This document shows positions 53,857-61,725 of a DNA stretch of 64,000 bases, piece by piece (position 1 is the first letter of the stretch; each line of letters starts with the position of its first letter). The notes below the pieces were generated by a model. The model was not told where the DNA came from. It saw nothing but the letters and a program-made list of their open reading frames with translations, and did no database searches. The stretch comes from RYN-133 sp963785425. Lineage in GTDB: Bacteria > Actinomycetota > Actinomycetes > Mycobacteriales > Jatrophihabitantaceae. The DNA is taken from positions 1-64,000 of the forward strand of contig CAWAVG010000001.1 in NCBI GenBank assembly GCA_963785425.1, in the 5' to 3' direction. The translations under genes were made by a program, and so were the position numbers.

Positions 53857-54294
53857 GTGTGGCAGGTGCTGAAGCCGTTGCGGCCACATCCCCTTGCCGT
53901 GGGGCAGGCACGTAACTTCTGCACGCGGCGTCTCACCTCCGTCCTCGACGACCGGTCGGGCGCGCCGGAGGTGGTGGCCGACGCAGCGACCATCGCCAGC
54001 GAACTGGTCACCAACGCCGTGACCGCCGGGTCGTCGTCCATCGAGCTGTGTCTCGGGCTGCGGCAGAACGCGGTCTACATCGAGGTCGCCGACGACGCGG
54101 ACGGCACCGTCGCGCCGGCCCATCCCGCGCCCACCGACCCCAAGGGACGGGGCCTGCTCGTGGTCGCCGCGCTGTCGCGCGAGTGGGGCGTGACCGAGGC
54201 CGAGGGCACCAAGCAGGTGTGGGCGGAGATCCCTCTGGCGGCAGTCTCTGAGGGCCCGACCCGAGCCGTGGGGCGGCAGGACTTCGTCGGCTAA
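53857..54294 (+). CDS. HATPase-fold anti-sigma / switch kinase (RsbW-like)
   Basis: A 145-residue protein with the GHKL ATPase fold: N-box IASELVTNAVTAG, DDADG and GRGLLVVAAL. Such proteins bind a sigma factor and phosphorylate STAS partners. The sigma partner is not in the window. GTG 53857 (with AGAGG about ten bases upstream) is preferred over ATG 53821. It is the first gene of the signalling island, and a stress-type promoter precedes it. Confidence 0.85.
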   Translation: MWQVLKPLRPHPLAVGQARNFCTRRLTSVLDDRSGAPEVVADAATIASELVTNAVTAGSSSIELCLGLRQNAVYIEVADDADGTVAPAHPAPTDPKGRGLLVVAALSREWGVTEAEGTKQVWAEIPLAAVSEGPTRAVGRQDFVG

Positions 54295-54297
54295 GGT
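54292..54297 (+). promoter_or_regulatory. Candidate -10 box of the first STAS gene
   Basis: TAAGGT, seven bases, ATG 54305. The box starts over the stop codon of the HATPase gene (TAA), so the STAS gene could also be transcribed alone. Confidence 0.4.
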
Positions 54298-54304
54298 CGG
54301 CGAC

Positions 54305-54610
54305 ATGACAGCGGGAGGGGCTGGTCAGCCCGTGATTCTTCGCCTTGCCGGTGATGTCGATGCACTGACCCAGGCCGACTACCAGCGTGCGGCCGAGAAG
54401 ATGCTGTCCGGTGCGCGCACGGACCGCCTGATCGTCGATATGTCCGACCTGGTGACGATCGATTCCAGCGGTCTCGGCCTGCTCGTGCACCTGCAGTCGC
54501 TGACCCGCGAGAACAACATCGGCATGGTGCTCACCAACGTCCCGCCGCGTGCCGGCGCGCTGCTCAAACGCACCGGGCTCGACCGCGTCTTCGAAATCGA
54601 CGCCTCGTAG
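54305..54610 (+). CDS. STAS-domain anti-sigma antagonist 1
   Basis: A 101-residue STAS protein. It has GDVDALTQADY at the start and the phosphoacceptor motif TIDSSGLGLL near residue 59, where the switch kinase would phosphorylate the second serine. It ends with GLDRVFEI. Likely counteracts the HATPase upstream by binding it when unphosphorylated. Confidence 0.9.
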   Translation: MTAGGAGQPVILRLAGDVDALTQADYQRAAEKMLSGARTDRLIVDMSDLVTIDSSGLGLLVHLQSLTRENNIGMVLTNVPPRAGALLKRTGLDRVFEIDAS

Positions 54611-54617
54611 GCCGTAG

Positions 54618-54926
54618 ATGACTGACGACGACTCCCCGGGCGCCGCCGGCCCGGCCGTTCTGCGGCTCACCGGTGATGTCGACTTCTTCACCGAGGACGA
54701 GTTCCGCGCCGAGGCCGAGCGGTTGCTCGACGAGCCCGGCGTGGGCGGTCTCGTGGTCGACCTGAGCGATGTCGCGATGATGGACTCGAGCGGGCTCAGC
54801 CTCTTGGTCGATCTGCTGCGGCTGTGCCGAGATCTCGATCTTCCGATGACGCTGCGTGGCGTGCCGGACCGCGTCGTGCAGCTGCTCGACCTCACCGGGC
54901 TCGACCAGGTCATCGCCGTCGAGTGA
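54618..54926 (+). CDS. STAS-domain anti-sigma antagonist 2
   Basis: A 102-residue paralogue of the preceding STAS protein, with GDVDFFTEDEF and MMDSSGLSLLV, and the tail RGVPDRVVQLLDLTGLDQV. It starts eight bases after the first STAS gene, so it is likely in the same transcript. Confidence 0.9.
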   Translation: MTDDDSPGAAGPAVLRLTGDVDFFTEDEFRAEAERLLDEPGVGGLVVDLSDVAMMDSSGLSLLVDLLRLCRDLDLPMTLRGVPDRVVQLLDLTGLDQVIAVE

Positions 54927-55060
54927 CCGAGCGCGATCTCCTTTAGAATACTTCGACAATCCGAGCCGGTCGGGTTCGGAACACCTCGGGCTGGACCCCA
55001 GCCCGCGCACGACGCAAGGACCGGTGGAACTGCCGGCCCGACCGGTAGGAGCCCCCAACG

Positions 55061-55369
55061 ATGGATTCCGCACGCAGCGATGGTCAGCCGATCCTGACCA
55101 TGACCGGCGACGTCGACGTCGCGACCGAGCAGGATTGGCGCCGGCGTGGCAGCGATCTGCTCGACGCCCATCCCGAGATGACCGACATCGTCATCGACCT
55201 GGCAGGCGTCACCTTCCTCGACTCGCGCGGCATGGCCGTCCTGATCCATCTGCACGGCAAGGCGCTGGGTCGCGGCGGGAAGTTGACCCTGCGCGGCGTC
55301 CCGCCGCGTGTCGCGAAGGCACTCAATGTCGCCGGACTCGACCAGGTCTTCCAGGTGGAGCCTGCCTGA
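55061..55369 (+). CDS. STAS-domain protein 3 with altered phosphosite
   Basis: A 102-residue STAS protein with GDVDVATEQDW and tail RGVPPRVAKALNVAGLDQVF, clearly related to its neighbours. The phosphoacceptor loop is FLDSRGMAV: the second serine is arginine here. If it is still in the pathway, it may be resistant to the kinase. It lies 134 bases after STAS 2; a TAGAAT box lies in the gap near 54945. Confidence 0.88.
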   Translation: MDSARSDGQPILTMTGDVDVATEQDWRRRGSDLLDAHPEMTDIVIDLAGVTFLDSRGMAVLIHLHGKALGRGGKLTLRGVPPRVAKALNVAGLDQVFQVEPA

Positions 55370-55432
55370 ATGCGGATATACCGGGGCGATCCTTCCCACA
55401 ATCCGTGCCAAGAATCAAGCGTTCCGCAAGAC

Positions 55433-55462
55433 TGGTCAAGGTACCCGCAAGCTGGGTACTAT
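55433..55462 (+). promoter_or_regulatory. Candidate promoter upstream of the GH6-like gene
   Basis: TGGTCA (55433-55438), 18 bases, TACTAT (55457-55462). An inverted repeat GTACCC / GGGTAC (55441-55446, 55454-55459) lies within the spacer. Confidence 0.35.
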
Positions 55463-55635
55463 TTCAGCGCACAGAGCATCGTCCGCCTCGGCGGCCGGCG
55501 GGGGCTGGTCCTGATGACCTGGGCGGCAGGTTGACCTTCCCCTGAGCTGCTGAGGTCCCCCGCTTCGGCATTCCTGCCCGACGTCGCGCTACCCCCGCGG
55601 CCGATGAAGGAAGGCTGGCCCTGCGCCGCACTGTC

Positions 55636-56751
55636 ATGAATCCTCTTCGTAATCTCCTGTCCCGGAAGAGCCTGGTTGTCGCCCTCGCCGCGTCAGCCGC
55701 TGTTGCCACCGCGACCGTGTCCAGCAGTATCGAGGCGCACGCCTCGACCCGCCCGATCGCGCACCACGCCGTCGCGACGCCGAACCCGCTCGCGAACCTC
55801 ACGTGGGGCAACTACACCGGCAACACCGACGAACTCTTCAACACGCTCCCCCGTCTGCACGGTGCCAACCGGCGCCTGCTCCAGTCGGTGGCCGTCCGTC
55901 CCCGCATGCGGTGGTTCGGCGCCTGGTATGCCGACAACTTCATCTACACCGCGATGCGGCGCTACATCCAGAACGTCACGCACGGCAAGCGCAACGTCCT
56001 GGTGCAGATGGCGATCTTCCGCATGGTCCCGTGGGAGACCCGGGCCTGCCCGAGCCTGCCGACGCGTGCGCAGCAGCGCAGCTACTACCGCTGGGTCAAC
56101 GCCGCGGCACGCGCCATCGGACGCACGCACGTCGCGATGGTCCTGCAGCCCGACCTGCCCTTCGCGTTCTGCGTCCCGCACCACTCGCGGCTTCCGCTCG
56201 ACATGGTGTCCTACGCGACGCGCAAGTTCAGCTCGCTCGCCCACACCTCGGTCTACCTCGACTCCGGTGCGGCTGACTGGTCGCCGGTGAACCGCTCCGT
56301 GTGGCTGCTGCGTCACGCCGGCGTCCGCTACGCCCGCGGCTTCGCCCTCGACGCGACGCACTACGACTCGACGAGCGCCCAGGTCGCTTACGGCGCCAAG
56401 GTGCAGAACGCGTTGAGCGCGTGGGGTCTGCGCGGCAAGCGCTTCATCGTGAACACCGCGCAGAACGGCCGTCCGTTCTCACGGCAGTGGTACATGCACC
56501 ACGGCGGGACGGGTCGTAGCTACAACAACGCCGCGGAGTGCCGCATCGTCGGCCAGCGCCACTGCGTGACGCTCGGCATCCCGCCGACCTGGCACGTCAG
56601 CTCCGCACCGGGACTGACCGCACGGGCACGCTCGCTCGCCGGCAAGTACTGCGACGGGTTCTTGTGGGTCGGACGCCCGTGGCAGATGAGCCAGCCGTCC
56701 GGCTTCAACCTCACGCGGCTGCTGAACATGGCCCGGACGACGCCCTTCTAG
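55636..56751 (+). CDS. Secreted GH6-like protein with altered catalytic residues
   Basis: A 371-residue protein with a signal peptide (ending about IEAHAST) and the fold of glycoside hydrolase family 6 (cellulases). Recognisable segments: WFGAWY, MVLQPDLPFAFC, VYLDSGAADW, FIVNTAQNGRPFS and CDGFLWVGRPW. In active enzymes the acid is in an RDC-type loop and the C-terminal motif reads WxKPxGESDG; here the sequences are ETRACPS and VGRPWQMSQPSG, so the classical acid and the DG pair are not visible. It may be a carbohydrate-binding or altered enzyme. It sits inside the signalling island and is followed by a strong terminator. Confidence 0.8.
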   Translation: MNPLRNLLSRKSLVVALAASAAVATATVSSSIEAHASTRPIAHHAVATPNPLANLTWGNYTGNTDELFNTLPRLHGANRRLLQSVAVRPRMRWFGAWYADNFIYTAMRRYIQNVTHGKRNVLVQMAIFRMVPWETRACPSLPTRAQQRSYYRWVNAAARAIGRTHVAMVLQPDLPFAFCVPHHSRLPLDMVSYATRKFSSLAHTSVYLDSGAADWSPVNRSVWLLRHAGVRYARGFALDATHYDSTSAQVAYGAKVQNALSAWGLRGKRFIVNTAQNGRPFSRQWYMHHGGTGRSYNNAAECRIVGQRHCVTLGIPPTWHVSSAPGLTARARSLAGKYCDGFLWVGRPWQMSQPSGFNLTRLLNMARTTPF

Positions 56752-56767
56752 ACACCGCTCGACCACG

Positions 56768-56806
56768 CAGGCGTGGAACCGTCGATCGTCGACGGTTCCA
56801 CGCCTG
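56768..56806. terminator. Bidirectional terminator between GH6-like and STAS 4 genes
   Basis: Perfect 18-base arms CAGGCGTGGAACCGTCGA and TCGACGGTTCCACGCCTG with loop TCG. It separates convergent genes. The T-run is short (TT). Confidence 0.85.
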
Positions 56807-56821
56807 TTCCGTCTGTCGCCG

Positions 56822-57127
56822 TCACCCGGCGGGCAGCACCTGTTCCAGACCCGACAACCGCAGCAGCACAGCGACGTGCTCGGGCACGCCGCGCAGCCGT
56901 ATCTCCACGCCGCGCCGCTGGGCAGCGCGTCGTAGCCGGAGCAGGCCGCTCAGTCCCGAGGAGTCGATGAACTCGACGCTCGACATGTCGACCGTGAAGC
57001 ACCGCGGAGCCCGGCTCGCGCGAAGCATCGCCTCGCCCTTACCGACAAGCTCGTCGGCACGCAGCACGTCGACGTCCCCGTCCAGGAACAGGACCGGATC
57101 GCTGTTCGGATCGCCGGGTTCAGACAA
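56822..57127 (-). CDS. STAS-domain anti-sigma antagonist 4
   Basis: A 101-residue STAS protein with GDVDVLRADEL, the intact phosphosite EFIDSSGLSGLL and the tail RGVPEHVAVLLRLSGLEQVL. It is downstream of the phosphatase gene on the same strand (14-base gap), so the two are likely co-expressed and partner proteins. Confidence 0.9.
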   Translation of the reverse strand: MSEPGDPNSDPVLFLDGDVDVLRADELVGKGEAMLRASRAPRCFTVDMSSVEFIDSSGLSGLLRLRRAAQRRGVEIRLRGVPEHVAVLLRLSGLEQVLPAG

Positions 57128-57141
57128 GACCCCATCCTCCT

Positions 57142-58821
57142 TCAGGTACGAGACAGTCCGCGGGCCTCGGCCGGGACGTCATCGAGTGAGAGCGTGAACC
57201 ATACGGTCTTGCCGGGACCGGGCTCGTCGCGGCGCACGCCCCAGTCGTCGGTGAACCGCAGGACGAAGTAGACGCCGCGACCGTGCGTGTCGGTCGGCTC
57301 GACGTGTTCGACCCTGACGGACCCCTCGCTGGAGTCGGTGCATTCGACGCGAAGGCGACGCAAGGAGCGGAAGATGGAGATGGTGAAGTCGGTGGCCGCG
57401 TGCGTCACACAATTGGTGGCCACCTCGGAGACGAGGAGCACCAATACGCTGCGGACCGCCGGGTCGAGATCATGCGAGACGAGTTTCGCGAAGGCCCTGG
57501 CCTGCGCCACCGAGCTCTTGGCGGCGCTCAGCCGCATCCGTCCGACGAACTCCTCGTCCGCGTCTGTAGGGATGTCGTTGCCGGTCGGCACGGCATCTTC
57601 CGCGGCCGACCCGGCGTCGGCGTCGTCGGCCGTGCGGCGCATGACCAGCAGAGCGACATCGTCGATGGTCGGGGTGCTGCCGACCATGCGCAGCATGACG
57701 TCTCGGCACACCGCTTCGGGATCATCGCTGGCGACGCAGTTGAGCAGCCGGTCGAGCCCGCTCGTGATGGACTCGCCGCGCCGTTCGACGAGACCGTCGG
57801 TGTAGAACACGAGCGTGCTGCGATCGCGCAGGGTGAGGGTCAAGGACGGGAATTCGTCGTCGATGGCACCGAGCGGCGGACCGGGCTTGAGCACGACGAG
57901 TTCCGCACCCTGCGGCGTGGCCAGGATCGGCGGCGGATGGCCGGCAGAGACGATCGTGAACCGGTCGTACGGCGGCGCGGCGACCGCACACATGGCCGTC
58001 ACCATGGTGTCGACCTCGAAGTGCATCAGCTTGCGGTTGGTGCGCTGGACGACCGATGACACCGAGCCGCCGATCAGGGCATAGGAGCGCAGCGCGCTCT
58101 TGACCCGGCTGACGATGACGGCCGAGCTCAACCCGTGCCCGGCGACGTCGCCGATGACGATCCACAGCTGTCCGGACGGCAGGACGAAGGCGTCGTACCA
58201 GTCTCCGCCGACCGAGCGGTCCTCGGCCGGCGCGTAGCGCGCCGCGAATTCCAGACCAGGCAGTTCGGGGAGGTGGGTCGGCAGGAGTTCGCGCTCGAGC
58301 ACCGCGCCGGCGGCCGACTCGAGCGCCAACCGCCGGGTGTGGATGGCGGACGAGATCCGGTCGCCCGCGACCTGCAGCAGCTCTGCGTCGTGCGGGCCGA
58401 AGGAGCGTTCGGCAATCCGTCCGACGTGCATCACGCCGAGCAGTTCGTCGCCGACGAGGAGCGGCACGCCGACCATGCGGCGGATGCCCTTCTCCCACAG
58501 GATCGGGTTGGCGACCGTCGTCGCGTCGACCCGATCGAGCACCACCGGCTCCCGCCGGGCGGCGATGGTCCCCGCGAACCCGGTGCCGATCGGCACCCGC
58601 ACGCCCTGGCGCACCTCGTCCTCGAGCCCGCACGCCGCACGGGCGACGAGGTCGTCCGACTCGTGCTGCCGCAACAGCACTGCCGCGGTGTCGGCGTCGA
58701 GAATTGCCCGCACCCGCTCGAGCAGCTCGACCAGCAGGTCGTCGACGTCGACCTTGGTCACCCGGATGTCGGTGACGGCGGCAAGGTTGAGCAGCCGGTC
58801 CTCGATCCCGCGCGACGTCAT
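57142..58821 (-). CDS. GAF-PP2C(SpoIIE)-HATPase signalling phosphatase
   Basis: A 559-residue, three-domain regulator: a GAF sensor (about 20-170), a SpoIIE-type PP2C phosphatase (about 190-400; EDRSVGGDWYDAF, IGDVAGHGLSS, FYTDGLVE, IDDVALLVM), and a C-terminal HATPase domain (about 430-555; SEVATNCVTHA, THGRGVYFVL). The phosphatase would dephosphorylate STAS proteins, while the HATPase could itself bind them. The ATG start at 58821 is followed downstream by STAS 4. It is an input module of the partner-switching island. Confidence 0.93.
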   Translation of the reverse strand: MTSRGIEDRLLNLAAVTDIRVTKVDVDDLLVELLERVRAILDADTAAVLLRQHESDDLVARAACGLEDEVRQGVRVPIGTGFAGTIAARREPVVLDRVDATTVANPILWEKGIRRMVGVPLLVGDELLGVMHVGRIAERSFGPHDAELLQVAGDRISSAIHTRRLALESAAGAVLERELLPTHLPELPGLEFAARYAPAEDRSVGGDWYDAFVLPSGQLWIVIGDVAGHGLSSAVIVSRVKSALRSYALIGGSVSSVVQRTNRKLMHFEVDTMVTAMCAVAAPPYDRFTIVSAGHPPPILATPQGAELVVLKPGPPLGAIDDEFPSLTLTLRDRSTLVFYTDGLVERRGESITSGLDRLLNCVASDDPEAVCRDVMLRMVGSTPTIDDVALLVMRRTADDADAGSAAEDAVPTGNDIPTDADEEFVGRMRLSAAKSSVAQARAFAKLVSHDLDPAVRSVLVLLVSEVATNCVTHAATDFTISIFRSLRRLRVECTDSSEGSVRVEHVEPTDTHGRGVYFVLRFTDDWGVRRDEPGPGKTVWFTLSLDDVPAEARGLSRT

Positions 58822-58984
58822 GAGGCGAGCCTAGACAGAACGCCTCGATCCGGCCGCATCTGGAGCGGCGGGCACTGCGAACGGAGTGTCCCCGGCTCGT
58901 GGTCCGCCTGTCCAGGGGGATACTCACGTCAGCGGACGTCCGCGCCGCTGGTGGCGTGCCCGCTGCTGCTACGAGGGGTGCGCC

Positions 58985-59734
58985 ATGGAAACGGTTGTTG
59001 CCGAAATTGCGCCAAACATTTTCCGGCTATCGACGTTCATCTCGGACGCGAATTTCATGTTCAACCAGTTCCTGGTCGTCGATGAGGAGCCGTTGTTGTT
59101 CCACACCGGTCTGCGGGGGCTGTTCCCCGTCGTGAGTGCGGCAGTCGAGAGGGTCATGCCACTGGATCGGTTGCGGTGGGTCACGTTCGGCCATGTCGAG
59201 GCTGACGAGTGCGGATCCATGAATCAGTGGTTGGCCGCGGCCCCGAACGCCCAGGTGGCCCACGGGGCGATGGGATGCATCGTGTCGGTCAACGACCTCG
59301 CTGACCGTCCGCCGCGCCCACTCCAAGACGGAGAGGTGGTCGAGACCGGCGAGCTTCGATTGCGCCGCGTGGAGACACCGCACCTCCCCCACGGCTGGGA
59401 CGCGGGAGTGCTGTTCGAGGAGACCACCTCGACCCTGCTGTGTGGCGATCTGTTCACCGCACTAGGCCCGAGCCCTAGCTCGACAGAGCAGGAGATCACC
59501 GGGCCGGCGCTGGCCGCCGAGGACGTCTTCAGAGCTACCTGCCTCACACCCTCGACGGGGCCGACCATACGATCTCTCGCCGAACTCGAGCCCCGCACCC
59601 TGGGCCTTATGCACGGACCGTCATACACCGGCGACTGTGTTCAAGCCCTGCACGAACTGGCCGCAGCCTATGACCAGCGGTTCACCGATGAGGGCCATCG
59701 CGTCCACCCGCCGATGTCCGCCACAGCTGAGTAA
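58985..59734 (+). CDS. MBL-fold (flavodiiron-like) metalloprotein
   Basis: A 249-residue metallo-beta-lactamase-fold protein of the flavodiiron protein type, with FHTGLRGLFP, the metal motif GHVEADECGSMN (HxExDE), THLPHGWD-like PHLPHGWDAG, LLCGDLFTALG and LMHGPSYTGD. In flavodiiron proteins this fold holds a diiron site that reduces oxygen or nitric oxide; here no flavodoxin or rubredoxin domain is attached. GAGGGG lies seven bases before the ATG. Confidence 0.85.
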   Translation: METVVAEIAPNIFRLSTFISDANFMFNQFLVVDEEPLLFHTGLRGLFPVVSAAVERVMPLDRLRWVTFGHVEADECGSMNQWLAAAPNAQVAHGAMGCIVSVNDLADRPPRPLQDGEVVETGELRLRRVETPHLPHGWDAGVLFEETTSTLLCGDLFTALGPSPSSTEQEITGPALAAEDVFRATCLTPSTGPTIRSLAELEPRTLGLMHGPSYTGDCVQALHELAAAYDQRFTDEGHRVHPPMSATAE

Positions 59735-60024
59735 GCCGTCGTTACGCCCCAATACTTCCGCCGCCAGCGCCGAGGCCATCCGGTCTCGGCCGGCTCACCG
59801 CAACGCATGCTCGCCTACATCTCTGTGGCGCGTGGCAGCTCCGGCACCCGTGACAGCGCGGGGTTCGCGCCGCGGATCGCTCACATCGCGACAAGGTGCT
59901 GCTCCTACATCGCGCAACGAGCGTCCGAGCGACGAGATGTGCGAGACGGGCACGTTTCCGTCACCCATCGGCCGGGTAAGGGACTGGAGAAGCTTAAACC
60001 TGGCCATCGTCTTATCGGAAAGTC
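59735..60024. other. Leader region with stress-type promoter
   Basis: 290 bases. The 3' part contains the SigF-type promoter (59954-59979). No convincing gene is present in the first 200 bases. Confidence 0.55.
59954..59979 (+). promoter_or_regulatory. SigB/SigF-type stress promoter upstream of the GAF-ANTAR gene
   Basis: GTTT (59954-59957), 16 bases, GGGTAA (59974-59979), a near-textbook match to the actinobacterial SigF/SigB consensus GTTT-n15-17-GGGTA. The gene start at 60025 is about 45 bases downstream. Confidence 0.65.
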
Positions 60025-60816
60025 ATGCAACCTGATAGCGAAGCACCGACGGGACACCGTGATACCAGCGCCCTTACCGGCGCTGAGCTGGCCAAGGAAT
60101 TCCGCCGGATCTGGACGGCATCAGACGATCCGCCGACCGCGACTGCGGATCTGTTCCCGTCGCGCCTCGCGAAGGCAAGCGCGATGCTCCTCAATGTCAA
60201 CGGGGCCGGTTTGAGCGCGTACGGCGCACGGTTCAGGGTCCCGCTCGGGGCGAGCGACGAGGCAGCATTGCTGGCCGAGCGGTTGCAGTTCACCCAAGGG
60301 GAAGGGCCGTGCCTGGCCGCCATCCGCGAACAGCGTTCCGTGGTCGCGGACCTGGAGACCCTCGAAACCAGATGGCCGGCGTACGCCGCCGAGCTGTGCC
60401 GTCACACTCCTTATCGGGCGGTGATGAGCTTGCCGGTGAAGACGAAAGACTTCGCCGGCGCCCTCGATCTGTTCCTCGCAGACACTGCCCAGGTCCGTCG
60501 CGTGAGCGTCGCCGACGCGCTCACCATCACCGGCGAGATCGGCTACGCGCTGAACATCATCGAGGCTATGGGCCAGGGCGGCATACCCGACGAGCCACGC
60601 GACGAAGTGGGGCCGTCCTGGCTACACTCCCCCAGCGCAAGGAACCGCACGCAGGTGTGGATCGCGGCCGGAATCTTGATGGCACGTCATCACCTCGGAG
60701 CGACCGACGCCGTAGCGCTTCTCCGCTCCTTCGCCTACGGCCACGACACCGTCATCGACGAGGTCGCCCGCCAGATGGTCGACGGCGAACTGGATAGCCA
60801 GGCCGTTGTCCCATAA
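60025..60816 (+). CDS. GAF-ANTAR regulator
   Basis: A 263-residue protein with an N-terminal GAF domain (about 30-180) and a C-terminal ANTAR domain (about 205-255; RNRTQVWIAAGILMARHHLG, ALLRSFAYGHD), which binds RNA and acts by anti-termination. It probably senses a small molecule or stress. A stress-type promoter precedes it and it closes the island. RNA targets cannot be told from this sequence. Confidence 0.88.
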   Translation: MQPDSEAPTGHRDTSALTGAELAKEFRRIWTASDDPPTATADLFPSRLAKASAMLLNVNGAGLSAYGARFRVPLGASDEAALLAERLQFTQGEGPCLAAIREQRSVVADLETLETRWPAYAAELCRHTPYRAVMSLPVKTKDFAGALDLFLADTAQVRRVSVADALTITGEIGYALNIIEAMGQGGIPDEPRDEVGPSWLHSPSARNRTQVWIAAGILMARHHLGATDAVALLRSFAYGHDTVIDEVARQMVDGELDSQAVVP

Positions 60817-61137
60817 ACGCACCAGCGGACCACACGAACGAATCTCAACCAACCCCTGCTCTTCCGCGCTCACTGGGCAGACGATCCTGCCGTTGCCAGG
60901 GATACACATTCCGTCGCCAGGGATAGATACATGCGTTGCGAGGCAAATCAGTGTGGATGATTGGAATCCGGCGCCAATAACGGATATAGCTGCCAGCGCT
61001 GATCGGCAACGATCTCCACATCATTGACCCGGTGACATGCGACGCGCGACAGCACGCAAACAGTGCCTTGTTGCTCGCGCGTGGGTTCGATCACACGGGG
61101 ACGGTTGCGGCCCTTCACATGCTGGGAGGCGTTGTCT
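60817..61137. other. Gene-poor region with short tandem repeats
   Basis: 321 bases between the GAF-ANTAR gene and the truncated response regulator. It holds the near-perfect 21-base repeat (60890-60931) and no supportable gene. Confidence 0.5.
60890..60931. repeat. Two tandem 21-base repeat units
   Basis: Unit 1 (60890-60910) and unit 2 (60911-60931) share CCGTTGCCAGGGATA / CCGTCGCCAGGGATA. Function is unknown. Confidence 0.7.
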
Positions 61138-61281
61138 GTGGAGGTCATTGACCCGGTCGACGCATTCGGATGGGTGATAGCTGACGACTCCTCCGACATC
61201 CGGCTATTGCTCCGAATGGCGATCACTGGCCATGGTGGGCTGGAGCGGGTCGGTGATCCCGCCGCACGGGCGATCCGATGA
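61138..61281 (+). pseudogene. Truncated response regulator receiver domain
   Basis: A short gene with GGGAGG about eight bases before GTG 61138. It encodes 47 residues, DAFGWVIADDSSDIRLLLRM, the first strand and helix of a response-regulator receiver domain (the ADDSSDIRLLLRMA acidic loop), and stops at 61281 without the phospho-acceptor region and effector. The DNA beyond it does not continue the domain in an obvious frame. Probably a decayed gene. Confidence 0.6.
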
Positions 61282-61366
61282 TCGAGATCTCTCGGCCGCC
61301 GTCGGGGTAGGCGCACCCGCCCAGCGCCAACGTGCACTTTCATGGTCGCGCTGCCACGATCGAGAC

Positions 61367-61534
61367 ATGCATCCGTCGAAATGGACCGAGCCCGCACCGA
61401 AATATGGACCCACTGCCCAGTACGGCGCTTGCGAGGCTGGCGACTGCGGTGCCGATGCGCGCGTCACGTGCATCCGGTGCAAGGCGCATGTCTGTCTCCG
61501 CCATGCCGATCACGCGAGCCACGAGGCCGAATAG
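61367..61534 (+). CDS. 55-residue zinc-finger protein
   Basis: A small protein with metal-ligand pattern Cys-x4-Cys ... Cys-x2-Cys-x4-Cys-x2-His ... His (CEAGDC, CIRCKAHVCLRH, ADHASH), suggesting a small zinc finger. No family I can name. The ATG lacks a strong ribosome-binding site. Reading-frame alternatives through the same region lack these motifs. Confidence 0.55.
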   Translation: MHPSKWTEPAPKYGPTAQYGACEAGDCGADARVTCIRCKAHVCLRHADHASHEAE

Positions 61535-61598
61535 CAGGCGGGTCTGCCCCGGCGAGTAGTTGAGCCTAGAAGTACCCTAATCCGGGGCCTTCGTTCGG

Positions 61599-61670
61599 TG
61601 GGCGCTACTGGGATCGAACCAGTGACCGCTCGGGTGTAAGCCGAGTGCTCTCCCGCTGAGCTAAGCGCCC
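61599..61670 (-). tRNA. tRNA-Val (anticodon UAC)
   Basis: The minus strand folds as a cloverleaf: acceptor GGGCGCT / AGCGCCC, D-stem GCTC, anticodon stem CTCGG / CCGAG with loop CTTACAC (anticodon TAC), and the T-arm with TTCGATC. The CCA is not encoded. Confidence 0.96.
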
Positions 61671-61713
61671 CAGACGTGACGGCCCAGGGTACGACACGCG
61701 CAGGCCGTGGCCG

Positions 61714-61719
61714 TACCGT
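61714..61719 (+). promoter_or_regulatory. Candidate -10 box of leaderless SURF1 gene
   Basis: TACCGT, six bases, GTG 61726. No Shine-Dalgarno sequence precedes the start. Confidence 0.45.
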
Positions 61720-61725
61720 GATCCC

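Noticed and set aside
60809..61137. Short open frames between the GAF-ANTAR gene and truncated receiver
   Set aside because: No start signals, motifs or coding bias.
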